Source: Glebionis coronaria (lineage: Eukaryota > Streptophyta > Magnoliopsida > Asterales > Asteraceae). From it: a DNA stretch of 64,000 nt. Positions 33,329 through 45,200 of the stretch are shown here, piece after piece. Numbering within the stretch: the stretch's first letter is position 1; each line of letters starts with the position of its first letter. The stretch spans positions 512,438,274-512,502,273 of the forward strand of contig CM046878.1 in assembly GCA_025667525.1 (NCBI GenBank). Reading direction: 5' to 3'. Made by a program: the position numbers and the translations under genes. The notes beneath the pieces are model-generated. The model was not told the DNA's origin, did no database searches, and was given only the letters and a program-made list of their open reading frames with translations.

Positions 33329-36300
33329 TATAACACCCCCAAATTCGGGTAATTTCAGCAGAAGGGTATTTGGGTGTTACGATCATGATACAACTACACA
33401 ATTATGGAAAAAGGCTCAAAAAGAGTCAATTTTGATAAAAAAAACATCCATTCATTCATTTATTCTTTCAAAGATATATAATCCAAACACGGTCTCAGAT
33501 AATTCCAAAAGTTCACAATGCACATAAAAAAATAAGATTTGTTTTGAATGGATATAATTTATAAAAGCGAGCCAAAATCATTAAAGTTAAGCAAGCTTCA
33601 CGAAACCACCTTCCTTGAGTGCCTTCTTTATGGACTTGAGATAAAACATGCTATAAAGTCAACAAAACTGTTGAGTGAATCCATATAGTTTAAAAACATG
33701 TAAATCAAACACAAGTATTCAGAATAAACCTTTAACGGTTAACGATTATGTTATCCGGGACATAATCATCACATTATTACATAAATCTCATGAGATTGAA
33801 CGTTAACATATTTATATTTCAGCCCATATACACACCTAGCATAGTGCAAATATTTCTCTTATACAATGCATCCGATGTGCTCCAATACACATGTGTCTCA
33901 CTGAACATTGCGATAGCTAATCGCATCGGACTGGGCGTCACCCTGATAGATCTATCCATAGTATTAGCGTTCACTCACACCGAGTAATTAACAATTTATG
34001 ATTTCATGGGTCTTGTGGCTATAACAAAACTTATGTAATAACATTCATCTAATCCTTTGTGTTCTATTTTAAAATAAATAGGTTTTACCACAACTTCTGT
34101 TGCACCCATTAATGGGTTTACAACGACTTCTAGTTGTACCCTTCATTTTCAATAAATATTTTTCCAGTAAATAGAGCTTCCACAACTTCTAGTTGCACCC
34201 ATTAAAGGGTTTACTGCAACTTATAGTTGTACCCTTTATTTTTAATAAATAAGCATGTTATCCCCTTCGCGGTTTATAAAACAATTAAAGAATTTAAAAG
34301 CGAGGTTATATACTCACCTGGAATTACACAATAAACTAGTAGTAGTGATTGCCGAAGTGAAGATGCCCCCAAATACACACGTCAAAAGCCGCCACCTAAC
34401 AAATAAGGTGCGCACTTAGCAACATACTCAAGTATTCGAAATACACTTAGTATAATAAAATCAATGACTCAAAATAGTATGTAGAAATGATCAACCAATG
34501 CAAGTGAATCCCCTCTAAACTCTACAACATGTACTAGCTTTCCACAACTAGCACCTTCGATATTGATCCATCTCACGATGCCAAATCAACACGGTCAAGT
34601 ACCCAACAAGGGTCTTCAATCTCAGAATATACACTCAAACTTAAGACTCATAACTTTTGGAAATTTTAGAAGCTAATAGATTAGCCTCTCGCCTCAAACT
34701 ATGACGCGAGGTTAAGTACCTCCCCAATAGTACTCAGTCGGTACCTACCAAATGTACATGCTGATTTCCCATACTTAAACAACTCTGTTTTTGACGAAAC
34801 TTGGTGACAAACTCACACATAACCTGAATAAAACTCAGTTTAAATTTCATTCAAAAATATTACTCCTAAGTCTACTCAAACCATCTTTGACTTTCAAAAT
34901 CCAGACAGTTTTGGACACTTGACTCGTAAAACATTTTGACCTTTCTAACTAATTCGATTTGCAAAACCAATACTTGACTTTGAATATAGACTCATAACCC
35001 TAGGTTTAGAGCCTAAGAACAGCCCTTGACCATTTGTGGAACTCATTTTATAGTCCCCGAGATTTGAACAAAATATCAAAAATAATTTTGGATTGTGTTG
35101 ACACTCGCCTCCCGGTACACGAATAATCAAACTAACATAACTTCCTCCTCTTTTTGAATTGGAAGGCCTACTTTATACCAAATCGAAGTTTAAGAAAATG
35201 TCTACCACAATATCCTATCAAACTAAACTTTAACTTACATCCACTGTATGAAAAACAACCTTAAACCCACTGATCTAAAATGATACTTTCAAAACCACAT
35301 CAAAACCCATTTTGACCCATTTCCAAATTCAACAACACTTCATATATCGTATATCCATCATCCATAACCAATCCTAACATCTATTTTAACTTGCATGATC
35401 CATGCATGTTACCAAAAATAAATAAACTCTTGCATGCAATAGAATAAAACTCAATATAACAATAATAACAAAAATATGGAACCTTACAACAATCAAATGG
35501 ATCAAACACCAAGAAAAGTTTTCAAAACTTGTTTCATAGCTTCCCTTTGATCCAAACAACAACACAAACACATGCAGTTTCATAAAAAATGGATCAAATT
35601 ACATGTTCATCACTAAAAATCTTTTGAAATAAAGTTGATGCATATTAGATTTTTTAGTGGGTATTTACTTACAAAGATGTTTTAAACAATGGGTGATTGT
35701 TAGATTTCGCCAAAAATAATTTTTGATGGTGAATTGGTGGTGGTGGTGGGTGAGCCGTGAGCTAGAGAGAGTAAAAGGGGAAGATCACACAATTTTTTGG
35801 AGTAAAAATGGTTGTGTGTGTGTTAGTTGAAGCTTATATATGGTGGAGGAAGGACTAAATGTGTAAATAAGGCTATCTTTTGGTCTTTGTTGTAAAGTTA
35901 CTTTTAAAGAACGAGAAATGGTAGCTAGTCGGTTTTTTAAAAATTCACGAGAGTCGTGTTCCGTCCCGGCTTCATAAAAATATAAATCTCGTTTGTTCAA
36001 TCGATCGTTGTAATAATTAAACGTACACGAAACGAAATAGTAAGGTTCCGACTCTACGTCACGAAATAAACATTTCACAAATCTCAAATATCGAAATAAT
36101 CGATACTAAAATATAACATTTGGGCATCCATTAACATCGCGATCACTATCGGTTCTCGTCACACGTCAAAACGTAAAATACGAATAACGACAATGAAATT
36201 ATTCTTATGCTATTTTGAGAATATAAATATCGATACCTAACGTATTCCTTGCCGGTTATAATCTAAACGACATGCTTACGATAAGTTTCAAGCCATAATC

Positions 36301-36399
36301 TTCCCGGTTAGCCGATAATTCCAAATTCTCAATAAAGTAAACACATAATACATAATAGTCCAGATTAGAATAACGACCTGAAATTGATAGATTGTCACA
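33329..36399 (-). repeat. Gypsy C left LTR (3' LTR)
   Basis: Starts TATAACACCCCC (TG changed to TA) and ends GATTGTCACA. On the minus strand a TATA motif, TATATAAGC, lies at about 35832-35840. The polypurine tract beyond it (minus GGTAGAGAGGA) now lies at 43227-43237, after inserted element D. No genes. Confidence 0.75.
34088..34240. repeat. Alternating short repeats in the gypsy C LTR
   Basis: Four copies of CAACTTCT-GTTG-ACCC alternate with CATTAATGGGTTTA or TTCATTTT. Several form small palindromes such as CAACTTCTAGTTG. Confidence 0.75.
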
Positions 36400-36400
36400 T

Positions 36401-37927
36401 TAATATCAATATTTTACTAGTTGAAAGTTCGTTTTCTCGGTATCTCTTCGAATTGATTTCCGGTTAATTGTGTGAGATTAGTTGTTCTTGGAGAGTCAAA
36501 TAAAAGAGTTGTCGTTGTCTAAAACTAATTTAAAATGAAAACTTGAAACAAATAAAAAAGAAATAAAGTAAAGATGGTAAAAAGAAACAATGAAAGATAA
36601 AATCTTGGCGAAAAGTAAATTGCGAGAAAGTTAAAAGGTAAATAAAGTAAATGATGCAAACCAAAACTTAAACTAAAAGAAAAGCAAATAAAAATTCAAA
36701 TAAAGAAAAAGGCGGGAAAAATAAAACTTGAAAATAAAAGACAAAAAACTTAAAAAGAAAAACAAACAAAAACAAACTGACAGACCTTGATTCGGAACTT
36801 TGGGACTTCCGGATGAAGCTTGCTTCATTCGGAACTTTGGGACTTCCGGATGAAGCTTGCTTCATTCGGAACTTTGGGACTTCCGGATGAAGCTTGTTTC
36901 ATTCGGAACTTTTGACTTCCGGATGAAGCTTGCTTCATTCGGAACTTTTGAAGTTCCGAATGAACCCTCTTGATCCGGAAGTTTTTAGACTTCCGAATGA
37001 AGCACTTGATCCGGAAGTTTTTAGACTTCCGAATGAAGAACCATTGATCCGGAACTCCTGGGAATACAGTAACAGAAACCACCAAACCGAAGAACAAGGG
37101 AGATACAGTAACAACAATCTATCCTCAAATTAATCAAAATCAAACAAAAGATTAAACCAAAACAACCAATAAGCATCAACTAACAATAATCAATCAAAAC
37201 AAATCATCAAAACTAACAAACATAACCAAATCAATCAAAACCCACTTGATCAAAATCATAAAAAATCAAGAACATGAACAATGAAGAATAAGAACAAATC
37301 AAACAAGAAAGGAAGAAGATGATAAATGAAAAGCTTAACTAAAAAGTAAGGATTCAATAACAAAAGCTTAAACACAAATTAATCTAGAGAGAGAAAGCAT
37401 AAATCAAGAGAGAGAAACTACCCTACTCCTAATCTAATCCTAAAACTAACCCCCCTCTCACAACAAGTGAGGGTGGTATTTATAGGAGAGGGGAGTGGTT
37501 GGTGGCTTCCTCTTTCTTTCTTTCTTTCTTGGTCCTCGGTCTTTCAGTCTTTTTAAATTCTTCGACTTTTAAGACTTCGTCTCGGGATTTCTATGAACTC
37601 GTTTTGTAATTTTCTTCATAAATTAGACCTGAGTTCTTCGACTTTATTAAACTTCCGTCTTTGTACTTTTTCTTCGATAAATCTTCAGAATTGGTCTTGG
37701 ACTTCCGTTCTTTTTCCACTTTTGATCTTTCGACTTCGTCTTTTGTCTTTTTCTTCAATAAAAGCCCGTGAAAGCCGTGTTTTCTCCACTTTTCACCTTC
37801 TCGACCCTGAAACACAATAAAAACACAAACCACACATAATTCCGCCATTTACGACATAAAATATACGTTTAGGTCCCGTTTTAATGTAATTAAGTGGTAG
37901 AAAAGATGGGTGTTTTCACACCTATCA
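36401..37927 (-). repeat. Element D left LTR (3' LTR)
   Basis: 1527 bp. TATA box on the minus strand, CTATAAATAC (37476-37485). It contains the palindromic minisatellite 36790-37060 and ends CCTATCA. Short ORFs across the minisatellite (KFRMKQASSGS repeats) are by-products of the repeat, not genes. Confidence 0.93.
36790..37060. repeat. Palindromic minisatellite in D left LTR
   Basis: Units of about 36-40 bp built on TTCGGAACTTTGGGACTTCC and GGATGAAGCTTG switch half way to the inverse form (GATCCGGAAGTTTTTAGACT). At the switch lies a perfect 14-bp stem with a 3-nt loop (36934-36947/36951-36964). The copy in the other LTR is at about 42046-42320. Confidence 0.9.
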
Positions 37928-39798
37928 AATCCCCTACACTTAACCATTGCAATGCCCTCATGCAATGCTTAGCAAAAAAGCAAGGTTTACACTTTCCATC
38001 ATAATCAACCTACATTGGCCTTTATTAAACAACTAAGGAAAATCAAAAAGATAGAAAATAACAAGATGCAATCAAGGAAGAAACATGTAAAGAAATCTAA
38101 GACTCACATTAGGGCTTGTGTGTCATGAATGTTTATCACCCTCAAGTTTCACGTTCCCCATGCCAAGCTTAAAAACAAGATCATTGTTAGTACAAGTTAG
38201 CATAACAAACATTTACCCATGCGGTTCAATTAATCACTTAAACTCCCTTATTCCTATGGGTATCTCTTTTATTTTATTGATGTCTTGAATGATCACGAGG
38301 ATGCATTGTTGACTTATTTCGATAATTTATTTAGGCTGAAAGCAAAGTAGGACGATTTGATCAATAGTTAGCTAAAGGACAAAATCTTTTAAAACTGCTT
38401 CTCGGGATATAAAAAAGTTCATATCTTGGTATAACTCGGTTCACGATTTGAGACCTTTCTCGGGCCGATATTTGGCATGTACTTCATACTTCATATCTTG
38501 AGAGACGTGCTTGAGATAATGGTCTTCTCATCGTTAATAGAATTTCTTCACTTGGAGACTTTTGAGAGGTACTCCAACTTTGTTGACCACGACTTCATGA
38601 TTATTTCTTCAATCTCTATTTGGGATTTTGAGATACAACGATCCGCCTCCTTTTCGGACTTGGATCTATTTATCCTCATACCTTGTTAGGGTCTTTTCGG
38701 ATAGACTTCTCCATCATCTTTATGGGAGTTGATTGCTTTTCGTCGTGAGTCTTGATCCTTCATATTGATTTTGGGAATAATGCTCTTCACATCACTTTTG
38801 GATCTTCAGCAATAAAATGGAATCCTCATGCCTTGTTAGGGCCTTTTCGGACTCGCCAACCTTCGCGCCCCGCTTCATAAGTTATGCCTTGGCTATGAAC
38901 TCTTATCATTACCGAGCAACTTTTAAACGATCTTGGGCTAGAAGCTAAGTAACTTTTCAAATCGTACGACCTTACTTATTGCAGATAATTTATTAGCAAG
39001 TGATGGGAGAAAAAGATCATAATTAACTCACATAAGTTAATGAGAGAATACCAAACTTGTAACCAACTCTATCATTTCTCGTTCTCCACAATTTAAAATC
39101 TCAAGGAATGAGACTCGTGGATGCTTAGCCTAATAAACCAATTAAGGTCTACATAGTTAAGGATACTAGCTAGAGTGAACTTGGATAAGTAAACTCGGGT
39201 TGAGTCAAAATATTCACAACGGGCCTAATATATCTAAGATATCTAAACTTGCTAAAACCATTTTATTAAAATAAGAGAAAAGTAGCAAAAATAAAGGGAA
39301 CTACAACTAGGACAAAATAGATTAAAAATTTTGAAAAATGTCGAAAAATTGATTTTTCGGTTAAAATGAGGGCAAATACAAGGAAAAGACCACTTAACTT
39401 CGATAGAAGTCCCCCTACACTTAAGATAAACATTGTCCTCAATGTTTAAGCATGTTGTAGTAAACTCCCCTACACTTAGGACATTGTGCACGTTGTTTAA
39501 ATCTCGCTAAGGAAGAGACAACTAAAGAGATTCCTATTTTAATATTGAGAAATATAAAATAGTGAATCGAAAAGAGTTTAGGATAGAACCGGGAAGAAGG
39601 GAACACGTAGTCACGGTCGTCAAAAGTCATCAAGAGTGTGTCTTTGAAGCTCTAATCCCTGCACATGATAAGAAAGAAAGCAAGAAACACCACGGGGCTC
39701 CCCCCTACACTTATGGTGAAATAAGATAGATAATTGGGTTGCCTCCCAAAAAGCGCTTGTTTATATTAACCGAGTCACGAGCCTGACTCGTCCCCGGA
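37928..39798 (-). other. Element D non-coding 3' region with repeated polypurine-like motifs
   Basis: No ORF of note. CCCCTACACTTA (minus TAAGTGTAGGGG) occurs at 37931-37942 (the tract beside the LTR), 39412-39423, 39467-39478 and 39702-39713. CCTTGTTAGGG followed by TTTTCGGA occurs twice (about 38680 and 38832). Confidence 0.7.
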
Positions 39799-41451
39799 TT
39801 AAATGGTCCATGGGGAAGCCTCGAATGTGATACCGGGATCAAAGACCTTGTCCTCGTTCCCGGTTGATATCAACAGAGGAGAGGCAGGGGGATAAGACTT
39901 GAATGGGAGAAAGGTCCTTTCAACATACGAGAAGTATGTGAAATCGAGATCCACGGGAGGTGGGTTGGGTAAAGTAAGCACATTGTCCTCCCCCAAAGAC
40001 AATAGATGCTGAGCAAGCGGCAAAGCCGTATTAGTATCAATTAAAGCATAATCAATGTCACCTCCTGGATCAAAGCACTCATCCTCCGTGATAGTGGCTA
40101 AAAGGGAGGATGGAAGGTGCTCGGGAGGGGGACTTGGGTCAATACTTTCCTGCAGCAAATTATCAAAAATAATGTCCCCCTCCGTGTCAGAGTCATCAAT
40201 ACCTGGAGGGATGGAGTGGATATCGATTTCTTCCTGCAATGGGTCCTTATCTTCAACGGGAGGAATAGATGGAGGTAAAGACTTGGAAAGAGAAGGAGAA
40301 GTCAACGCTTCGATTTGAGCAATAAGAAGGTGCACTTTCCGTAATCCATCACGAAGAAGCACGTCTTCCACCTCATACACAAGATCATGTTCATCGGTGA
40401 ACTGCTCGTAAACCGGAGAGAATAAATCATCATTTTCTGCATCTCCCGGTGGAGATTGAGAAATTTCAAAAGTGAAATTCTCATAGCAGAGAGAAGAATC
40501 GTCATCACTAGGATCGACCTCATCTGTAAGAGCAAATTCGTCCTCAGGCTCCATAGCAGGTAAGTCACAAACCTCATCATCCAATACTTTATCGAGACCA
40601 ACATCACTAAGCTCATGCAACGAATCTAGATTCTTAGACGCAGTAGGAACATCGAGAGTAGGAGCAGCAACTTCAGAAGATGAGTTGAAAGTGCATACAA
40701 CATCATCGTCATCATCATCATAATAGTATTGATGAACAAGCGGAGGGGTATAATCACTAAGATTAGATACTTGCTCTTGTTGCAGTCGCTTTTCCTCGTC
40801 CCTAAATTCTTTAAGCAAAACAACGGCCTCTTGAAGTTGCAAAACAATGGAGTGTGTTTCTTCATTCAAGGTAGTGAGTTGTGGGTCAAGATTAATTTGC
40901 TGAGAGGATTGATGATTGAGGGTGTGATGTGGGGGCTCAAAGTGTTGAAAACCTGAATTATAGCAATGTTGTGGCTCATAGTTGTTCATCGGTTGAGAAT
41001 AATTAGAAACCGGGTTTGGTTCATAATAATCCATAGGTGAAGAAAACTGAGGACACAGATTTGGCTCATAACAATTCATTGGTTGACAATAATAGGTATC
41101 GTGAGGACCCCCACAGTTGTTGCAAATCGGGTATGGAGAAAAATCAAGTGCGTCTTGTGGATAGCTATTATCATTGTCATAATTGTACCCCGGTTCTTGC
41201 CCGTGACCATACGGGTATCGAACCGGGCACGAAACATGCCAATGAGAATCGCTTCTACAATAGATGCACGGGGGAACAAGAGTAGGTGGGTTCAAAAAGG
41301 ACGAATTAGTCGAGTTGCACAAAGGACAAAATCCGAATAGGAATTGTGTATTGTCGAGATCGTTTCCACACCACTCACATGTACACCATTGACAAGAGTT
41401 GTTCCCAGATAATTTTTTCCCACACCGGACGCAATGGACATAAAAATCCAT
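39799..41451 (-). CDS. Uninterrupted cysteine-rich, acidic gag-like protein of element D (550 aa)
   Basis: Starts at an ATG 185 nt from the primer site, as a gag would. Residues 7-45 hold eight cysteines, mostly paired (C7-x2-C10, C20-x2-C23, C25-x2-C28, C42-x2-C45), resembling zinc ribbons. Two retroelement-type zinc knuckles follow: C62-x2-C65-x4-H70-x4-C75, and C110-x2-C113-x3-H117-x4-C122 (CNNCGGPH). Then come Tyr/Pro/Asn-rich repeats around NYEP, a short helical stretch rich in Glu and Leu (about 200-235), and a long acidic, Pro/Ser-rich tail. There is no protease or polymerase. I recall similar proteins being abundant in daisy-family genome annotations, but assign no function; nucleic-acid binding is inferred from the knuckles. 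Intact over 550 codons. Confidence 0.85.
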   Translation of the reverse strand: MDFYVHCVRCGKKLSGNNSCQWCTCEWCGNDLDNTQFLFGFCPLCNSTNSSFLNPPTLVPPCIYCRSDSHWHVSCPVRYPYGHGQEPGYNYDNDNSYPQDALDFSPYPICNNCGGPHDTYYCQPMNCYEPNLCPQFSSPMDYYEPNPVSNYSQPMNNYEPQHCYNSGFQHFEPPHHTLNHQSSQQINLDPQLTTLNEETHSIVLQLQEAVVLLKEFRDEEKRLQQEQVSNLSDYTPPLVHQYYYDDDDDDVVCTFNSSSEVAAPTLDVPTASKNLDSLHELSDVGLDKVLDDEVCDLPAMEPEDEFALTDEVDPSDDDSSLCYENFTFEISQSPPGDAENDDLFSPVYEQFTDEHDLVYEVEDVLLRDGLRKVHLLIAQIEALTSPSLSKSLPPSIPPVEDKDPLQEEIDIHSIPPGIDDSDTEGDIIFDNLLQESIDPSPPPEHLPSSLLATITEDECFDPGGDIDYALIDTNTALPLAQHLLSLGEDNVLTLPNPPPVDLDFTYFSYVERTFLPFKSYPPASPLLISTGNEDKVFDPGITFEASPWTI

Positions 41452-41637
41452 AAAGAAAGATAGATAAGCAAGAAGAATATTTTTGGTGCAAAACTTTGAA
41501 AAAGAAATGCTTTTTATGATTTTTCAAATGTTTTTGGATTTTTGAAAATTTTTGATACGAAAAATAACGTTCACAAGTGAACGGGTCCCAAAAGCCAACG
41601 CGTCTCTCACAAAAAACCTTCGATCTTCACGAAAAGA

Positions 41638-41653
41638 GCCGGCAGCGGCGCCA
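41638..41653 (-). other. Primer-binding site of element D
   Basis: Minus strand TGGCGCCGCTGCCGGC, 3 nt inside the LTR edge at 41657. Confidence 0.8.
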
Positions 41654-41656
41654 TTT

Positions 41657-43222
41657 TAATAACAATATTTTACTAGTTGAAAGTTCGTTTTCTCAGTATC
41701 TCTTCGAATTGATTTTCGGTTAATTGTGTGAGATTAGTTGTTCTTGGAGAGTCAAATAAAAGAGTCGTCGTTGTCTAAAACTAATTTAAAATGAAAACTT
41801 GAAACAAATAAAAAAGAAATAAAGTAAAGATGGTAAAAAGAAACAATGAAAGATAAAATCTTGGCGAAAAGTAAATTGCGAGAAAGTTAAAAGGTAAATA
41901 AAGTAAATGATGCAAACCAACACTTAAACTAAAAGGAAAGCAAATAAAAATTCAAATAAAGAAAAAGGCGGGAAAAATAAAACTTGAAAATAAAAGACAA
42001 AAAACTTAAAAAGAAAAACAAACAAAAACAAACTGATAGACCTTGATTCGGAACTTTGGGACTTGCGGATGAAGCTTGCTTCATTCGGAACTTTGGGACT
42101 TCCGGATGAAGCTTGCTTCATTCGAAACTTTGGGACTTCCGGATGAAGCTTGTTTCATTCGGAACTTTTGACTTCCGGATGAAGCTTGCTTCATTCGGAA
42201 CTTTTGAAGTTCCGAATGAACCCTCTTGATCCGGAAGTTTTTAGACTTCCGAATGAAGCACTTGATCCGGAAGTTTTTAGACTTCCGAATGAAGAACCAT
42301 TGATCCGGAACTCCTGGGAATACAGTAACAGAAACCACCAAACCGAAGAACAAGGGAGATACAGTAACAACAATCTATCCTCAAATTAATCAAAATCAAA
42401 CAAAAGATTAAACCAAAACAACCAATAAGCATCAACTAACAATAATCAATCAAAACAAATCATCAAAACTAACAAACATAACCAAATCAATCAAAACCCA
42501 CTTGATCAAAATCATAAAAATTCAAGAACATGAACAATGAAGAATAAGAACAAATCAAACAAGAAAGGAAGAAGATGATAAATGAAAAGCTTAACTAAAA
42601 ATTAAGGATTCAATAACAAAAGCTTAAACACAAATTAATCTAGAGAGAGAAAGCATAAATCTAGAGAGAGAAACTACCCTACTCCTAATCTAATCCTAAA
42701 ACTAACCCCCCTCTCACAACAAGTGAAGGTGGTATTTATAGGAGAGGGGAGTGGTTGGTGGCTTCCTCTTTCTTTCTTTCTTGGTCCTCGGTCTTTCAGT
42801 CTTTTTAAATTCATCGACTTTTAAGACTTCGTCTCGGGATTTCTATGAACTCGTCTTGTAATTTTCTTCATAAATTAGACCTGAGTTCTTCGACTTTATT
42901 AAACTTTCGTCTTTGGACTTTTTCTTCGATAAATCTTCAGAATTGGTCTTGGACTTCCGTTCTTTTTCCACTTTTGATCTTTCGACTTCGTCTTTTGTCT
43001 TTTTCTTCAATAAAAGCCCGTGAAAGCCGTGTTTTCTCCACTTTTCACCTTCTCGACCCTGAAACACAATAAAAACACAAACCACGCATAATTCCGCCAT
43101 TTACGATATAAAATATACGTTTAGGTCCCGTTTTAATGTAATTAAGTGGTAGAAAATATACGTTTAGGTCCCGTTTTAATGTAATTAAGTCGTAGAAAAG
43201 ATGGGTGTTTTCACACCTATCA
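41657..43222 (-). repeat. Element D right LTR (5' LTR)
   Basis: 1566 bp. It matches the left LTR apart from a tandem duplication of a 43-bp segment (AAAATATACGTTTAGGTCCC...) at about 43108-43195 and scattered substitutions. The same 14-bp palindrome lies at 42190-42220. Confidence 0.93.
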
Positions 43223-43226
43223 CACA

Positions 43227-43260
43227 TCCTCTCTACCTAATTAGGATCTTCGTCCTCGAA
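43227..43260 (-). other. Gypsy C polypurine tract and TTCGAGGACGAA block
   Basis: Minus strand TTCGAGGACGAA (43249-43260), then AGGTAGAGAGGA directly before the position where the left LTR began before element D inserted. Confidence 0.7.
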
Positions 43261-43576
43261 GATCAACTTGCGTTCTTGCTCGATCGCTCGTTGAAATCAA
43301 AGAGATAAGGGTATTTCTTCCGTATTGGATCCTCCGTATCTAATTGTATATTCCGGTCCTCGTCTTGAGTTCCATTGGACTTTGACAATAGGAATTCGAC
43401 TTTGCTTCAGTTGCTTAACTTCCTTATCGATAATATCAACAAGTTATTTGATGAAATGCAACTTACCGTGAATTCATTCTTCGTCAAGAGGGATAATAGG
43501 GCCTTCTTCGGAAAGAAATTACTTTAGGTTCGACACATGATAAAGTATTGTGAATTCCTTGAACCTCTCGAGGTAA

Positions 43577-43800
43577 TTAAAGTTTGTATGCCACGAGACT
43601 CACTCTCGATATTATCTCGAATGGCCCAATATAACGGGGACTTAACTTCCCACGTTTTCCAAAATATATAACACCTTTTCCATAGTGATATCTTTGGCAT
43701 AACTTTCCACCTACCTCGAATTCCAAAGGTTTTCGCTTTACATAATCATAACTTCTATGTCTACTACGAGTAGTTAACAAACGATTCTTAGTTTACGTGA
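43577..43800 (-). pseudogene. Gypsy C integrase C-terminal tail
   Basis: RKPLEFEVGGKL, FGKRGKLSPRYIGPFEIISR and VAYKL match the C-terminal region of chromovirus integrases. The zinc site and catalytic core, which should lie at 43800-44127, are missing or beyond recognition. Confidence 0.85.
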
Positions 43801-44127
43801 TCATTTAATTAATCGGAATGAAATGAGAAGAGTCAATCAATCAACATTGACACAAATTGAATCAAATCCAGACTGAGTTTTTTGAGAGCTTAACAATTAA
43901 ACCCATTGTAATTTGCTCCTACCTCCCAAATGATAACAAATAACACAATCGTAATCACTTAAAGGCTTATTTATCTCTTTTTACTCCATAATATATTGTA
44001 GGCTCTTACCATCGGTGGATACTGTACATTTAGTGCCATGCAAATAATGTCTCCATTGGCGAAGAGTAGAAACCACAACACCCAATTACATGTCCTAGGC
44101 TGTGTAGTTTCCTCATTCTTCCTAAGT

Positions 44128-45200
44128 TTAATAGAAGCATACATAAATCAAAACAGATCCAAATCCTTTAAGAGATGCATCACAATAAACAACAAAATCT
44201 TCACTTCCTTCGGGTAACGATAAGATCGACGTACTACACAGTTTCCTTTTAAGGGTTTGAAAAGCTTCCTCTTCGTCACCGCCCCACCCATACGGTTCAT
44301 TCTTCTGAGTTAGCGTAGTTAATGGTTTTGATATCAAAGAGAATCCTTCAATAAACCATCGGTAGTAACCAGCTAAACCTAGAAATTGTCGTACTTCAGT
44401 TGGAGTAGTTGGAGCACTCCAATATTTGATGGCCTCGATCTTCGCAAGATCAACATGTACTCCACTTTTATCAATCACATGTCCGAGAAATTGTACATAA
44501 CTAAGCCAAAAATCACACTTTGAGAATTTCGCGTACAACTTTTCGTTCTTTGACAAGTTCAAGATAGTCCTTAAGTGTTCGACATTCTCTTCCTCACTCT
44601 TAGAGTAGATTAGAATATCATCAATGAACACGATCACGACTTTATCAAGATACGGCTTACACATACTATTCATTAAGTCCGTGAATACAACAAGTGCGTT
44701 GGTCAACCCAAAATGCATAACCCGAACTCATAATGACCATAACGAGTCCTAAACGCCGTAATAGGAATATCTTCCTCGCGTATGCGAAGTTGATTGTAAC
44801 CAGAACGAAGATCCATCTTGGAGAAAACAAGAAAACCTTGAAGTTGATAAAAAAGATCATCAATTCTTGGAAGTGGGTAACGATTCTTAATCGTTAGCTT
44901 ATTCAGCTCTCGGTAATCGATGCACATACGGAACAAACCATCTTTCTTCTTAACGAGTAGAACAGAAGCTCCCCAAGGTGACGAGCTCGGTCGAATAAAA
45001 CCTTTATCAGATAGTTCTTACAACTACACAAATAATTCCTTCAGCTCGGATGGTGCTAATCGATATGTCGCACGTGCCACATGTGCAGCACCAGGAATTA
45101 GATCGATTTGGAATTATATTTTCCTTGGAGGCGGAAGCCCTGAAAAATATTCCGGAAACACTTCGGGATAGTCACGAATAACTGGAACATTCTCTACTCA
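44128..45200 (-). pseudogene. Gypsy C reverse transcriptase and RNase H start
   Basis: Minus-strand order: [68 protein letters not shown]. After a frameshift near 44715: the active-site box [41 protein letters not shown], and the first RNase H Asp in VVYCDAS. The upstream part has a stop in frame. The domain pattern is that of chromovirus-type gypsy elements. Confidence 0.9.

Larger units (their letters stand above)
36401..43222 (-). mobile_element. LTR element D: pol-less, one intact ORF, CACAT target duplication
   Basis: LTRs 36401-37927 and 41657-43222 are nearly identical, and the element is flanked by CACAT at 36396-36400 and 43223-43227. In element order (minus): LTR, primer site (plus 41638-41653, TGGCGCCGCTGCCGGC, resembling the Asp-tRNA-type site of plant gypsy elements), a 185-nt leader, a 550-codon ORF, 1.87 kb without coding, polypurine tract TAAGTGTAGGGGATT, LTR. 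Protease, polymerase and integrase are absent. Intact LTRs, ORF and target duplication make this one of the youngest insertions here. It sits at the LTR/interior junction of gypsy C. Confidence 0.93.

Noticed and set aside
33790..33987. 65-codon ORF in the gypsy C LTR
   Set aside because: Lies within LTR sequence, has no known motif and is AT-rich by chance.
36668..37133. ORFs with repeated KFRMKQASSGS-like units
   Set aside because: By-products of the palindromic LTR minisatellite, present identically at 41924-42389 and readable in several frames.
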